Shown here: one piece after another, positions 9,406-20,093 of the stretch | Layout of the letters: each line of letters begins with the position of its first letter | Numbering within the stretch: the first letter of the stretch is position 1 | Source: Lautropia sp. | Lineage (GTDB): Bacteria; Pseudomonadota; Gammaproteobacteria; Burkholderiales; Burkholderiaceae_E | NCBI GenBank assembly: GCA_030532895.1 | Contig: JAUNKF010000001.1 | Coordinates: forward strand, 62,001-126,000 | Length of the DNA: 64,000 bases | Reading direction: 5' to 3' | The notes under the pieces: generated by a model | Told to the model about the DNA's origin: nothing | The model's input: the letters and a program-made list of their open reading frames with translations, nothing else | Databases searched by the model: none | Made by a program: the position numbers and the translations under genes

Positions 9406-9436
9406 CCCTCCCCCCATTCCACCGACAGAGAATTTC

Positions 9437-10432
9437 ATGGCCAGAGAAGTCCCCGCCGTGTTCGGCAGCGTCCTGTTTCCCGAAATGCCCGTGGTTGCCT
9501 TTGAAAACGGCAGCTGGCAGCCGCTGCGCTGGCAATCCGCCCAGTCCATCGAATTGTCACCCGGCGCCCACACCCTGCACTATGGCAGCGAATGCTTCGA
9601 AGGGCTGAAGGCATTCCGGCAGCAGGATGACAGCATCGTGCTGTTCCGCCCCGATGCCAACATCGCCCGCATGCAGCAAAGTGCCCGGCTGCTGAGCCTG
9701 CCGGTGCCCGATGCCGACACGTTCCGGGCCGCACTGATCGAGCTGGTTCGCCGCGCGGCCGACATCATTCCCGATGCGCCCGCCTCTCTCTATCTGCGCC
9801 CCACGCTGATCGGCACCGAACCGAACATCGGCAAGGCCGGCAAGCCCTCGGAAAGCGCGCTGTTCTACATCCTGGCAAGCCCCGTGGGTGATTATTTCAA
9901 GACCGGTTCACCGATGAAACTGGTGGTGGAAACCCGCAGCATGCGATGCGCACCGCACATGGGCCGTGTCAAGTGCGGTGGCAACTATGCCTCGGCGCTG
10001 CCGCTCATCGCCAAGGCCGCGCAGGAACACGGCGCCCACCAGGTGCTGTTCTGCCCGGCAGGCGATGTGCAGGAAACCGGCGCCTCCAATTTCGCGTTGA
10101 TCAAGGGCAACGAGCTGATCACGAAACCACTGACGGACGAGTTCCTGCATGGTGTGACGCGGGATTCGGTGCTGAAGGTGGCGGCTGACCTGGGCTATCA
10201 GGTGAGCGAGCGCAACTTCACGGTGGACGAGCTGCGTGAGGCTGTCGAAAACGGGGCCGAAGCGATCCTGACCGGCACGGCGGCCGTGATCTCACCCGTG
10301 ACCTCCTTCGTGATCGACGGCAAGGAAATCCCCGTTCAGGGCCAGGAGCGGGGCATGGCCATCCGCAAAGCCGTCACCGACATCCAGTATGGTCTGGCTG
10401 AAGACCGTCATGGCTGGCGCGTGCCGGTTTAA
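9437..10432 (+). CDS. ilvE: Branched-chain amino acid aminotransferase
   Basis: This is a fold-type IV PLP enzyme of 331 residues from MAREVPAVFG. HYGSECFEGLKAFR lies near the N-terminal domain boundary, and MGRVKCGGNYASAL contains the PLP-binding Lys and the Asn typical of group II branched-chain transferases. ETGASNFALIKG is the family signature. It moves the amino group between glutamate and the keto acids of Leu, Ile and Val, the last step of their synthesis. I start at 9437 rather than 13 residues earlier because the longer N-terminus is Pro-rich and has no homologous look. A hairpin terminator follows directly. Confidence 0.92.
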   Translation: MAREVPAVFGSVLFPEMPVVAFENGSWQPLRWQSAQSIELSPGAHTLHYGSECFEGLKAFRQQDDSIVLFRPDANIARMQQSARLLSLPVPDADTFRAALIELVRRAADIIPDAPASLYLRPTLIGTEPNIGKAGKPSESALFYILASPVGDYFKTGSPMKLVVETRSMRCAPHMGRVKCGGNYASALPLIAKAAQEHGAHQVLFCPAGDVQETGASNFALIKGNELITKPLTDEFLHGVTRDSVLKVAADLGYQVSERNFTVDELREAVENGAEAILTGTAAVISPVTSFVIDGKEIPVQGQERGMAIRKAVTDIQYGLAEDRHGWRVPV

Positions 10433-10455
10433 AAGCCAATAGCAGATACAAAAAT

Positions 10456-10486
10456 GGCCCCATATGGGGCCGCTTTTGTTTTGTTT
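10456..10486. terminator. Intrinsic terminator between ilvE and tRNA-Ser, probably two-way
   Basis: GGCCCC-ATAT-GGGGCC is a perfect hairpin followed on the plus strand by a T-rich run (GCTTTTGTTTTGTTT), and on the minus strand by TTTTTG. It sits between converging ilvE (+) and the tRNA gene (-), so it can end both transcripts. Confidence 0.8.
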
Positions 10487-10489
10487 GAA

Positions 10490-10579
<90 letters not shown>

Positions 10580-10602
10580 GTGACGCTTCGGTCAAGGCAA
10601 GG

Positions 10603-10608
10603 ATTATG
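10603..10608 (-). promoter_or_regulatory. Possible -10 box for tRNA-Ser
   Basis: The minus strand reads CATAAT 24 bases upstream of the tRNA 5' end, inside an AT-richer stretch. The matching -35 region is weak, so the tRNA may instead be read through from serS. Confidence 0.3.
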
Positions 10609-10803
10609 CCATAACTTTTGCCTTGCGCCAGCCCCTGTTCAAAAAAATTTGATGCCAAACCCGATTGGCCGTGACACCACCGGATGCCGCCACGGCGTTC
10701 TGCACAGGCCAGCACCTTTTCCCTGAAGGGGCGAGCATCGGTGGCCACTGGCAACGCTCACGCCTTGAACATCGCCAGCGTCAGCCGGGAAAGATCCAGG
10801 ACT

Positions 10804-12249
<1,446 letters not shown>

Positions 12250-12435
12250 CTAGTCGCTTGTCGGTTCATTTTTGTCGCTTCTCGGCCAGAAGCGGGGCGA
12301 GCCGTATCATCATTGCCAAGGGACGGCGTCAAGCCTGCATGGCAACGGTGCGACGGCCGTCCGGGGATGATGATCATCATGGGATAATGGGTGTCGGGCC
12401 GATGGTGCGCCCGTCGCGATCTCGGAGGAATGCTT

Positions 12436-13815
12436 GTGTCGATGCCGATGTTTCGATTGATGAAAGTGGCGGGCGTGTGCACGCTGCTGCTGGCCGGTTG
12501 CACGACGTTGACGTCTGAGCCGGTCGACACACGGCCATCGATCCTGTTCATTCACGGTAACGGCGAAAACGCCGCCAACTGGCAGACCACGATCTGGCGT
12601 TTTGAATCCAATGGCTGGCCCACCGCCAAGCTGCACACGCTCGATCTGCCCTACCCCTATGCCCGTGACGACGACACGCAACCGCAAGCAGGCCGCAGCA
12701 GCAGTGCCGACTTCATGGCCTACCTGAAGGCCGAGGTGGAGGCCATCCGGCTGCGCACGGGGCAGGACAAAGTCGTCGTGGTGGGTGCGGGCCGCGGTGG
12801 CAACGCCATCCGCAACTATGTGCAGAACGGTGGCGGCCTCGAGAAGATCAGCCATGCCGTTCTGGCCGGCACACCCAGCCATGGCATCTGGGCCGTGAAG
12901 GGCTATCGCGAGCAGAGCGAATTCTCGGGCCTGTCGAATTTCATGCAGGGACTGAACCGTCCCAAAGACGCTGCCGGCAACGAAGTGCCCACCGGCATCC
13001 GCTGGCTCACCATCCGCTCGGACGGCAATGACAAGTTTGCCCGTCCCACCGGCGAGTGGATCGGCAGCCCGCTGATGAACACCAATATCACCGCCCGCAG
13101 CCCCGAGCTGAAAGGGGCGCAAAGCGTCGTCCTGCCGAAGGCCGATCACCGGGAAACGGCTTATTCGCCGGCAGCCTTCGCCGCGATGTATCACTTCATC
13201 ACGAATGAAGCCCCCAAGACCCACGAGATCAAGAAAGAAAGCGTGGCCGAGCTGAGCGGCGTGATCAGTGGCGTCGAAGGTCAGAACGGCGGTTTTCCGA
13301 GCAACCTGCCCATTCATGGGGCACGCATCGAGATCTATCCCGTGGATGCGTCGACCGGCCTGCGCACGGGCCAGGCCGTGCACACCCAGACCGTGGACGA
13401 AACGGGCCGCTGGGGCGCTTTCGAGGCACGCACGGATCAGACCTACGAGTTCGTGATCAGTGCGCGTGGTTATCCAACCCATCATGTGTATCGGAGCGCC
13501 CTTCCGCGCAGCACCAACCTCATGAATTTCCGCCTGCAGCGCATCATCCATGCCGACCCTGACGCCAAGGCGATCGTGATGATGAGCCGGCCACGCGGTT
13601 ACTTCGACCTGCGACGCGATTCGATGTCCTTCGGCAACGTGGTCCCGCCTCCCGGCATTCCGCTCAAAGGTGTGGCTGGCGTGTCGGTCTCCCGGATGAA
13701 GTCCGTGAAGAGCGAGCCGGAAACGGTCGTCGCCCGATTCAACCATGAGCGTGTGGCCGGCCGCACTTGGCCGCTCGCCGAAAAGCGGGTGGTGATCCTG
13801 GAGATCACGGAGTAA
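12436..13815 (+). CDS. Lipase-fold lipoprotein lacking the serine nucleophile
   Basis: This protein has about 459 residues. The GTG at 12436 is the best start, because GGAGG lies seven bases upstream; ATG codons just before and after are spaced worse. A lipoprotein signal ends in LLLAGC. The N-terminal half is an alpha/beta-hydrolase domain with ILFIHGNGENAANW as oxyanion-hole region. The nucleophile elbow reads VVVGAGRGGNAI, so the position normally held by Ser (GxSxG) is Gly. The domain carries a late His in ADHRETAYSP. The C-terminal part (about residue 270 on) is beta-rich with carboxypeptidase-regulatory-like repeats (EIYPVDASTGLRTG, ETGRWGAFEA). It may be a binding protein rather than an enzyme. 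Confidence 0.75.
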   Translation: MSMPMFRLMKVAGVCTLLLAGCTTLTSEPVDTRPSILFIHGNGENAANWQTTIWRFESNGWPTAKLHTLDLPYPYARDDDTQPQAGRSSSADFMAYLKAEVEAIRLRTGQDKVVVVGAGRGGNAIRNYVQNGGGLEKISHAVLAGTPSHGIWAVKGYREQSEFSGLSNFMQGLNRPKDAAGNEVPTGIRWLTIRSDGNDKFARPTGEWIGSPLMNTNITARSPELKGAQSVVLPKADHRETAYSPAAFAAMYHFITNEAPKTHEIKKESVAELSGVISGVEGQNGGFPSNLPIHGARIEIYPVDASTGLRTGQAVHTQTVDETGRWGAFEARTDQTYEFVISARGYPTHHVYRSALPRSTNLMNFRLQRIIHADPDAKAIVMMSRPRGYFDLRRDSMSFGNVVPPPGIPLKGVAGVSVSRMKSVKSEPETVVARFNHERVAGRTWPLAEKRVVILEITE

Positions 13816-13827
13816 CACCAACGGGCG

Positions 13828-13905
13828 CTAGCGCGGTTGGCAACGCGGTGCTGCGCGCCCAGCGGGGCTTATCAGGGGGACGAATCAGTGCATGACACGC
13901 GCTAG
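13828..13905 (-). repeat. Dispersed repeat, full copy E with CTAG at both ends
   Basis: The minus strand reads CTAG-CGCGTGTCATGCACTGAT then TCGTCCCC, an interior AAGCCCCGCTGGGCGCGCAG, and ends GCGTTGCCAACCGCG-CTAG. The two CTAG copies could be a target-site duplication. The 3' CTAG supplies the stop codon of the adjoining transposase remnant. Confidence 0.6.
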
Positions 13906-14510
13906 AACAAGCCACACTGGCGCGGAAGATCACCGGCGTCGACAACAGGCACCTGCGACACGGCCTTCCCCCCGGTGCCTTGCCCGGTTCGCTTGCGCGT
14001 GGAGATCGCCGGCGCCGCATAACCGCCCCTCAACACCGGCACGGCCTTCAGCGTGACGGCCTTCAGCTGGGCATTGCCCGCTTCTCCACCAGCGACCTTC
14101 ATCAGTCGGTTCAGCTCGGCCACCCCCTTGGTGCCCAGGCGCTGCCGCCAGCGCGTGAGACTCGACGGATCGATCGGCGCATCCACCTGCAGGTGGGTTT
14201 CCCCACAAAACACCTGCCAGTAAGGGTTTTCGACCCACATCAACACTACCTCCTCGTTGGAGAGGCCAAAGAGGTGCTGCAGGTACAGCAACCCCGCCAT
14301 CAACCGGGGTGCCGTGGCCGGGCGCCCCGTGCGGGATTTGAACAGGCTGCGCCCCAGTGCTTCGACACCGGCCCAATCCACGCGCGCCGCCATCAGCACC
14401 AGCGGATGCTGCGTATTGATCTGTTCATGCAGGGGTTGACGAAACAGATCACCACTCTGCGAATGCGATGGCCGTGGGCCCATAAACGGACTGAAAAGGA
14501 TGATCGACAA
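13902..14510 (-). pseudogene. IS5-family transposase remnant (N-terminal part only)
   Basis: Residues 22-140 match the N-terminal DUF772-type domain of IS5-family transposases: LFRQPLHEQINTQHPLV, GRPATAPRLMAGLLYLQH, WVENPYWQVFCGE and PSSLTRWRQRLG. After about residue 150 the similarity stops. The DDE catalytic domain, which should begin with a VDTTVQ-type segment, is missing, and the frame runs through Arg/Gly-rich sequence to a stop inside the flanking repeat. A full element would need about 400 residues. It is therefore a decayed fragment, unlikely to act, though its N-terminal DNA-binding part could still be made. Confidence 0.8.
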
Positions 14511-14750
14511 GCCGTGAAGCGGCGATTATCGCAAATGATCTGCGGTTTCCCGAATCGGTACCCGCCACGGGCCGCCATTCGACAAATATCGAGCAGGCGG
14601 GTTTTTCATGAGAGCGACGAAAAGCCGCATTTTCTGCCCGGCAACAGACGATAGCCGCCATCATCCAGTTCATCGTCACCAGGACACGGCTCCCCCCCAT
14701 AATAGCGCTGTGATGCACCGCCAAATCTCTTCTCATACTGCTTCGATACC

Positions 14751-16199
14751 ATGACTCAACACCACAACCTCATCCATGGCCAATGGGTTGCTGGCCAGAA
14801 CGCCACGCCCAACATCAACCCCAGCAACCTGAAGGATGTGATCGGCGAGTACGCCCAGGGTGACGCATCCGACGTGAACGCTGCGGTCGAAGCCGCGAAG
14901 GCAGCCTTTGCCGCCTGGTCCGTGAGCGGCATTCAGGCGCGCCACGATGCGCTCGAAAAGATCGGCAACGAAATCCTCGCCCGCAAGGACGAGCTGGGTG
15001 AGCTGCTGGCCCGGGAGGAAGGCAAGACCCGGCCCGAAGCCGTGGGCGAAGTGGCGCGTGCCGGCCAGATCTTCAAGTTCTTCGCCGGCGAATGCCTGCG
15101 GCTCACCGGTGATGCCCTGCCCTCGGTGCGTCCGGGCGTCGGCGTCGAGATCACCCGTGAGCCCATCGGTGTGGTGGGGCTGATCACCCCCTGGAACTTC
15201 CCGATCGCGATCCCGGCCTGGAAGATTGCCCCGGCACTCGCCTACGGCAACTGCGTGGTGCTGAAGCCGGCCGATCTGGTGCCGGGCAGTGCCTGGGCTT
15301 TGGCCGACATCATCCACCGCAGCGGCATCCCGGCCGGCGTCTTCAACCTCGTGATGGGCCGTGGGCGCGTGATCGGCGAAGCCCTCGTGAACCATCCGGA
15401 TGTGGCAGCCATCAGCTTCACCGGTTCGGTCGAGGTCGGCCAGCATATCGCCCAGCAGGCCATCAGGACGGGCAAGAAGATCCAGCTGGAGATGGGCGGC
15501 AAGAACCCGCAAGTGGTTCTGGACGATGCCGATCTGGCGCAGGCGGTCGAGCTGAGCACGCAGAGCGCCTTCTACTCCACCGGCCAGCGCTGCACGGCAG
15601 CCAGCCGCCTGATCGTCACCGACAAGATCTATCCGGCTTTCGTCAAGGCCATGCAGGCGCGGCTCGCCCGCCTGAAAGTGGGCGCCGCACTGGCCGCCGG
15701 CACCGACATCGGCCCGGTCGTCAGCCAGTCCCAGCTGGAGCAGGATCTGTCCTATGTGCAGATTGGCACCCGCGAGGGGGGCGTGCTGGTGGCCGGTGGC
15801 GAGCGCATCGCCTGCCACACCGGCAGCGGTGACGAAGGCTTTTTCATGGCCCCGGCCCTGATCGCCGACACCACGCCGGAGATGCGCATCAACCGCGAGG
15901 AGGTGTTCGGCCCGGTGGCCAGCATCATTCGCGTGAAGGACTACGAGGAAGCGCTGGCCGTGGCCAACGACACGAGTTTCGGCCTGTCGGCCGGCATCGC
16001 CACGACCAGCCTGAAGTACGCCACGCACTTCAAGCGCCACGCGCAGGCCGGCATGGTGATGGTGAACCTGCCCACCGCCGGTGTGGACTATCACGTCCCC
16101 TTCGGCGGCCGCAAGGGCTCCAGCTACGGCCCGCGTGAACAGGGCCGCTATGCGCAGGAGTTCTACACGACCGTGAAGACGGCCTATACACTGGCCTGA
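14751..16199 (+). CDS. NAD(P)-dependent aldehyde dehydrogenase (2-oxoglutarate semialdehyde type)
   Basis: This 482-residue aldehyde dehydrogenase has TPWNFPIAIPAWKIAPAL and FTGSVEVG for cofactor binding, LEMGGKNPQ with the general-base Glu, and STGQRCTAASRL with the catalytic Cys. The STGQRCTA sequence and the end GSSYGPREQGRYAQEFYTT resemble 2-oxoglutarate semialdehyde (2,5-dioxovalerate) dehydrogenases used in sugar-acid or hydroxyproline breakdown. No gene of those pathways is adjacent, so the substrate remains a guess. It is probably monocistronic; a 240-base gap with no other gene separates it from the transposase remnant. Confidence 0.85.
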   Translation: MTQHHNLIHGQWVAGQNATPNINPSNLKDVIGEYAQGDASDVNAAVEAAKAAFAAWSVSGIQARHDALEKIGNEILARKDELGELLAREEGKTRPEAVGEVARAGQIFKFFAGECLRLTGDALPSVRPGVGVEITREPIGVVGLITPWNFPIAIPAWKIAPALAYGNCVVLKPADLVPGSAWALADIIHRSGIPAGVFNLVMGRGRVIGEALVNHPDVAAISFTGSVEVGQHIAQQAIRTGKKIQLEMGGKNPQVVLDDADLAQAVELSTQSAFYSTGQRCTAASRLIVTDKIYPAFVKAMQARLARLKVGAALAAGTDIGPVVSQSQLEQDLSYVQIGTREGGVLVAGGERIACHTGSGDEGFFMAPALIADTTPEMRINREEVFGPVASIIRVKDYEEALAVANDTSFGLSAGIATTSLKYATHFKRHAQAGMVMVNLPTAGVDYHVPFGGRKGSSYGPREQGRYAQEFYTTVKTAYTLA

Positions 16200-16281
16200 C
16201 CACGAAAGACCGTCAAAAGGGCTGGAAGCCGCCCTCTGACACAGCGACCCTGAAACGGGTAGCGGGTCAGCGTCACCGCTC

Positions 16282-17691
16282 TCAGTCCTTCTTCCCCGCC
16301 GCCGCATCCCACTGCTGCAACTGTGCGAGCTTCTCGCCGATCTTGATTTCCAGTCCACGCGGTACGGGCCGGTACCAGTTCGGCGCCTTCATGCCCTCGG
16401 GCAGGTAGTTTTCACCGGCAGCATAGGCATTCGGCTCGTCGTGCGCATAACGGTAGGCATGGCCGTGGCCCAGCGATTTCATCAGCTTCGTGGGCGCATT
16501 GCGCAGATGAACCGGCACCTCCCGCGACCTGTCCTTCTTCACGAAGGCTTTGGCCTGGTTGTAGGCCATGTAGCCCGCGTTGCTCTTCGGGGCCATCGCC
16601 AGATACAGTACGGCCTGTGCCAGCGCGAGCTCCCCTTCCGGCGAGCCGAGGCGGTCATAGGTGCTGGCGGCATCATTGGCGATCTGCATCGCTCTGGGGT
16701 CGGCCAGCCCGATATCCTCCCAGGCCATCCGCACGATGCGGCGGGCCAGATACTTTGGATCGGCCCCGCCGTCGAGCATCCGCGTCAGCCAGTACAGCGA
16801 CGCGTCAGGGCTGGATCCCCGCACCGATTTGTGCAGCGCCGAGATCTGGTCGTAGAAGTTGTCGCCCCCCTTGTCGAAGCGGCGGGCATTCAGTGTCAGT
16901 GCCTGCTCGATGAAGGCGTTGTCGACGCGTGTCACACCGGCCGCCTTCGCAGCGGTGGCCGTCTGCTCCAGCAGGTTCAGCATCCGGCGGGCATCGCCGT
17001 CGGCATAGCCCACGAGCGTGTCGATGGCGCCCTCATCGAAATCGAGCGCGTCCAGCGCCTGCTGGCGTGCTCGCTCGACCAGCGCCTTCAGCTCGTCTTC
17101 CGAGAGCGTCTGCAACACATAGACCTGCGCACGGGACAGGAGCGCCGAATTCACCTCGAAGGATGGGTTCTCGGTGGTGGCGCCGATCAGCGTGATCAGG
17201 CCTGATTCGGCATAAGGCAGCAGCGCATCCTGCTGCGACTTGTTGAAACGATGAATCTCGTCGATGAAGAGAATCGTGTGGCGGCCGGCCTTCAGGTTCT
17301 GCTCGGCTTCTTCCATCGCGGCGCGGATGTCCTTCACCCCGGAAAACACCGCCGAGAGCGCGATGAAGGCATGACCGAAGGCCGTGGCCGTCAGGCGCGC
17401 CAGCGTGGTCTTGCCCACACCGGGCGGCCCCCAGAGGATCATCGAATGGGGCTTGCCCGACTCGAAGGCCAGCCGCAACGGCCGGTCTGTCCCCAGCAAA
17501 TGCGTCTGGCCGATCACCTCGTCCAGGTGCCGCGGGCGCAACAGCTCGGCCAGCGGCACGCTGCCCGTCTGGCCTGAATGAACGGCAGCGGCCCCATTGG
17601 CGTTGTCATGAGCAGGCGGATGGCCAGAAGAACCGCCGACACGATGGTTGCCAGCCTCTTCTGACAACATTCCCTCGAACAAATCAGGCAT
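16282..17691 (-). CDS. rarA: Replication-associated recombination protein A (AAA+ ATPase)
   Basis: The protein has 469 residues from MPDLFEGML. The frame stays open for 96 more codons upstream, but that part has no family resemblance. Walker A is [12 protein letters not shown], Walker B is [19 protein letters not shown], and the sensor region is [10 protein letters not shown]. The C-terminal MgsA domain includes [15 protein letters not shown] and [13 protein letters not shown] sequences. RarA (MgsA) acts at stalled replication forks. The ten or so residues after the N-terminal clamp-binding-like stretch are followed by a variable linker before [20 protein letters not shown]. It is usually beside lolA and serS in Burkholderiales; here rarD intervenes. 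Confidence 0.9.
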   Translation of the reverse strand: MPDLFEGMLSEEAGNHRVGGSSGHPPAHDNANGAAAVHSGQTGSVPLAELLRPRHLDEVIGQTHLLGTDRPLRLAFESGKPHSMILWGPPGVGKTTLARLTATAFGHAFIALSAVFSGVKDIRAAMEEAEQNLKAGRHTILFIDEIHRFNKSQQDALLPYAESGLITLIGATTENPSFEVNSALLSRAQVYVLQTLSEDELKALVERARQQALDALDFDEGAIDTLVGYADGDARRMLNLLEQTATAAKAAGVTRVDNAFIEQALTLNARRFDKGGDNFYDQISALHKSVRGSSPDASLYWLTRMLDGGADPKYLARRIVRMAWEDIGLADPRAMQIANDAASTYDRLGSPEGELALAQAVLYLAMAPKSNAGYMAYNQAKAFVKKDRSREVPVHLRNAPTKLMKSLGHGHAYRYAHDEPNAYAAGENYLPEGMKAPNWYRPVPRGLEIKIGEKLAQLQQWDAAAGKKD

Positions 17692-17991
17692 GACCCTCTT
17701 CTCTTCGCTTGGCATGCGCTGAACCGGCCCACTCGGACGCCGACTCCCCGGAACGGGCGCATGCATGCCGCCTCCCTGCACCCGTGTCGAAGCGCGTCGC
17801 CTCACGGGGCTTGTAGCGCGTATCCGTAGCTGCGTGTCGTGCCCATGCCTGTCGGCACGAACCGGGCACCCGGCACGGTGCGACAACCGCGTTCCTGCAC
17901 ATATGTTTCTGCAAATATAACCCAGTGAGCACAGCCTGCCGGCCGTGTCACAATCCCTGTTCCCGGCTACCAGGAACACGAACGACGACGC

Positions 17992-18912
17992 ATGAACGCA
18001 GGACAGGATGAATACCGCCGCGGCATCTGGTACGCACTGGGTTGTTACGGCATGTGGGGGCTCTTCCCCCTTTACTGGTATCCGCTCAACCAGGCCGCCA
18101 TCGGGCCCGATCAGATCCTGGCCCAGCGAGTGCTGTGGTCGGTGCTCTTTTCCCTGCTGCTCGTGCTGCTCACCCGCCAGGGCGAGCGCCTGCTACGTGC
18201 CCTGCGCCAACCCCGATTGCTGGCGATGTTCCTGATGTCGGCCCTGCTGATCGGTCTGAACTGGCTCGTCTATCTGTGGGCCATCGTCAACAGCCATGTG
18301 CTCGATGCCAGTCTGGGGTATTTCATCAGCCCCTTGGCCAATGTGCTGCTGGGCCGGCTGTTCTTTGCCGAACGCCTGAACCGCTTGCAGTGGCTGGCGG
18401 TTGCACTGGTGGCGGTCGGCATCCTGTGGCTGGCCGTGCCGGCCGGCCATATCCCGTGGGTAGCGGTGCTGTTGGCCGCCACCTTCAGCCTGTATGGCGC
18501 ACTCCGCAAACTGGCTCCGCTTGAAGCCATGCCGGCCATGGCGCTGGAAACCCTGCTGCTGTTGCCCTTCTCGGCAGGCTGGCTGCTGTGGTGCCACCAC
18601 CAGGGCACGCTGGTGTTCGGCAATCTGTCGTCGTTGCAGATGGCCGTCCTGCTCAGTTCGGGGGCTGCCACCACGTTGCCGCTACTGTGCTTTGCCAGCG
18701 CAGCCCGCCGAATCCCGCTCTCGCTGCTGGGCATGCTGCAATACGCCTCTCCCACCCTGCAACTGTTGCTTGGCCTCGTCATGTTCGACGAGCGCTTCAG
18801 CTCGCAACGGCTGATCGGCTACGGTTGGGTCTGGGCCGGCGTGGCGATGTTCATCACCGCCCTCCTTCTGCAAAACCGACAGGCCCGGCCCAAATCGACA
18901 GGCTCGGTTTAG
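17992..18912 (+). CDS. rarD: EamA/RarD family transporter
   Basis: This is a 306-residue membrane protein with about ten hydrophobic helices forming two EamA halves. GIWYALGCYGMWGLFPLYWY at the N-terminus, SHVLDASLGYFISPL and LLGMLQYASPTLQ are typical of RarD. The subfamily is annotated as chloramphenicol-resistance permease, but the natural substrate is not established. It is divergent from rarA; the 300-base gap between them contains no gene. The stop TAG coincides with the TTAG that opens a copy of the dispersed repeat. Confidence 0.85.
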   Translation: MNAGQDEYRRGIWYALGCYGMWGLFPLYWYPLNQAAIGPDQILAQRVLWSVLFSLLLVLLTRQGERLLRALRQPRLLAMFLMSALLIGLNWLVYLWAIVNSHVLDASLGYFISPLANVLLGRLFFAERLNRLQWLAVALVAVGILWLAVPAGHIPWVAVLLAATFSLYGALRKLAPLEAMPAMALETLLLLPFSAGWLLWCHHQGTLVFGNLSSLQMAVLLSSGAATTLPLLCFASAARRIPLSLLGMLQYASPTLQLLLGLVMFDERFSSQRLIGYGWVWAGVAMFITALLLQNRQARPKSTGSV

Positions 18913-18984
18913 AGCGTGGCAACGCCGTGTTGCGCTCCCAGAGGGGCTTGCGCGAGGCCGCATGAGTTCATGAACACGCGCCAA
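18909..18984 (+). repeat. Dispersed repeat, near full copy F
   Basis: TTAG-AGCGTGGCAACGCCGTGTTG, interior CTCCCAGAGGGGCTT, and an inverted end ATGAGTTCATGAACACGCGC. This is the same layout as copy E in the opposite orientation. It begins in the rarD stop codon and ends four bases before the lolA stop. Confidence 0.6.
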
Positions 18985-18987
18985 CCA

Positions 18988-19815
18988 TCACTCGAGAACA
19001 TCAACGCCTGCTGGTGGCGTAAAACGAAACTGCTCGGCCGGCACGCTGTCCTGCACTTTCAGCTGCTGGAACTCGAAACGGTTGATCTGGCCGAAGGCAT
19101 CGACCACCTCCATCACCACCGGTTGCCCGGCCCGCATGCCGACCCGGATCTGCTCGAAACCGCTGTCGGCTTTCTTCGGAATGGCCTCCACCCAAGCCAC
19201 ACCGCCACGGCTGCCGATCTCGCGCAGTCTGAAACTGTCGTTCAAGTCGCCCACGCCAAAAAGCACCGCGGCCGGGGTCGCCTGGATCGACTCACTGGCC
19301 TCGCGGATCGTGACCTGTTGCAGATCCTTGTCGTAAAAATACAGCTTCTTGCCATCGGTCACGATCAGCTGCTGATCGGGCGATTCGATATCCCAGCGGA
19401 AATTGCCGGGCCGGGAAAAGGCAAACTGCCCCTGCGAGCTGGCACCGGGCCGCCGGCCCGCGCCCAGCTGCGTCTGCACGAAGCGGCCGGTGGCCGCCTT
19501 CGTCGTGCGCGCAAAACGCTGCAACTGCGGGATGGCCGGCACCGCGGCCTGGCCGGTCTGGCCTTTGGCAGCAGCCCCTTCTTTTTGGCGCTCACCGGCC
19601 GTCACCGTCGTGACACCCGGACGGCTGTCGATGGCCTGAGCGACAGTCCAGGCCGGCTGAACAGCGGACGAAACGGGCTGTGAGGCAGTTTGAGAAGCGG
19701 GTTGAACAGCAGACGGTGAAGAAGCCGGCCATGACGCGGATTGGGCCGGCGCAGACGGACAAAGAGCCACCACCGACAGGCCCAACCACGACATCAGCAA
19801 GGCCCGCGAGCGCAT
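18988..19815 (-). CDS. lolA: Outer-membrane lipoprotein carrier LolA
   Basis: The protein has about 275 residues from MRSRALLMSWLG, which gives a clean signal peptide ending near APAQS. Longer in-frame starts exist but spoil the signal. Between the signal and the LolA domain lies an unusual linker of about 60 residues rich in Ala, Ser, Gln and Pro. The LolA fold begins near LQRFARTTKAATGRF and contains GNFRWDIESPDQQLIVTDGK and FYDKDLQQVT. LolA takes lipoproteins from the LolCDE complex across the periplasm to LolB. Ordinary LolA proteins are about 200-210 residues. It is divergent from frdA. Confidence 0.85.
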   Translation of the reverse strand: MRSRALLMSWLGLSVVALCPSAPAQSASWPASSPSAVQPASQTASQPVSSAVQPAWTVAQAIDSRPGVTTVTAGERQKEGAAAKGQTGQAAVPAIPQLQRFARTTKAATGRFVQTQLGAGRRPGASSQGQFAFSRPGNFRWDIESPDQQLIVTDGKKLYFYDKDLQQVTIREASESIQATPAAVLFGVGDLNDSFRLREIGSRGGVAWVEAIPKKADSGFEQIRVGMRAGQPVVMEVVDAFGQINRFEFQQLKVQDSVPAEQFRFTPPAGVDVLE

Positions 19816-20093
19816 GCCTGATGGCTGCCTGGACTCAGGGCGTTCAGGGCAGCCGGAACGAAAAAGGGGAATCATGAGGCTGAACAGTGCATCCACACGG
19901 ATGGGAATCGAAGCCTTGAAGCTTAACAGTACCCGCCCGATTTTGCCGCGCTCCCCCTTCAGCGCAGCCAGCGTCGCGCCCCGAACCCGAGTGATCCCCT
20001 CAGTTTTGTAAAAAATCCGACAATAGAGAAAAGAAAAGCCCATCGGCCGGGCCCCCTCCCAAACAATAAAACCCCAGTCAGGCAAGAACAACC

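Noticed and set aside
17692..17979. A 96-residue N-terminal extension of RarA
   Set aside because: The extension is rich in Cys, Arg and Gly and unlike the family, and MPDLFEGML is a normal RarA start.
19876..20093. An FNR box before frdA
   Set aside because: I looked for TTGAT-N4-ATCAA on both strands and found no match good enough to report, though oxygen control would be expected.
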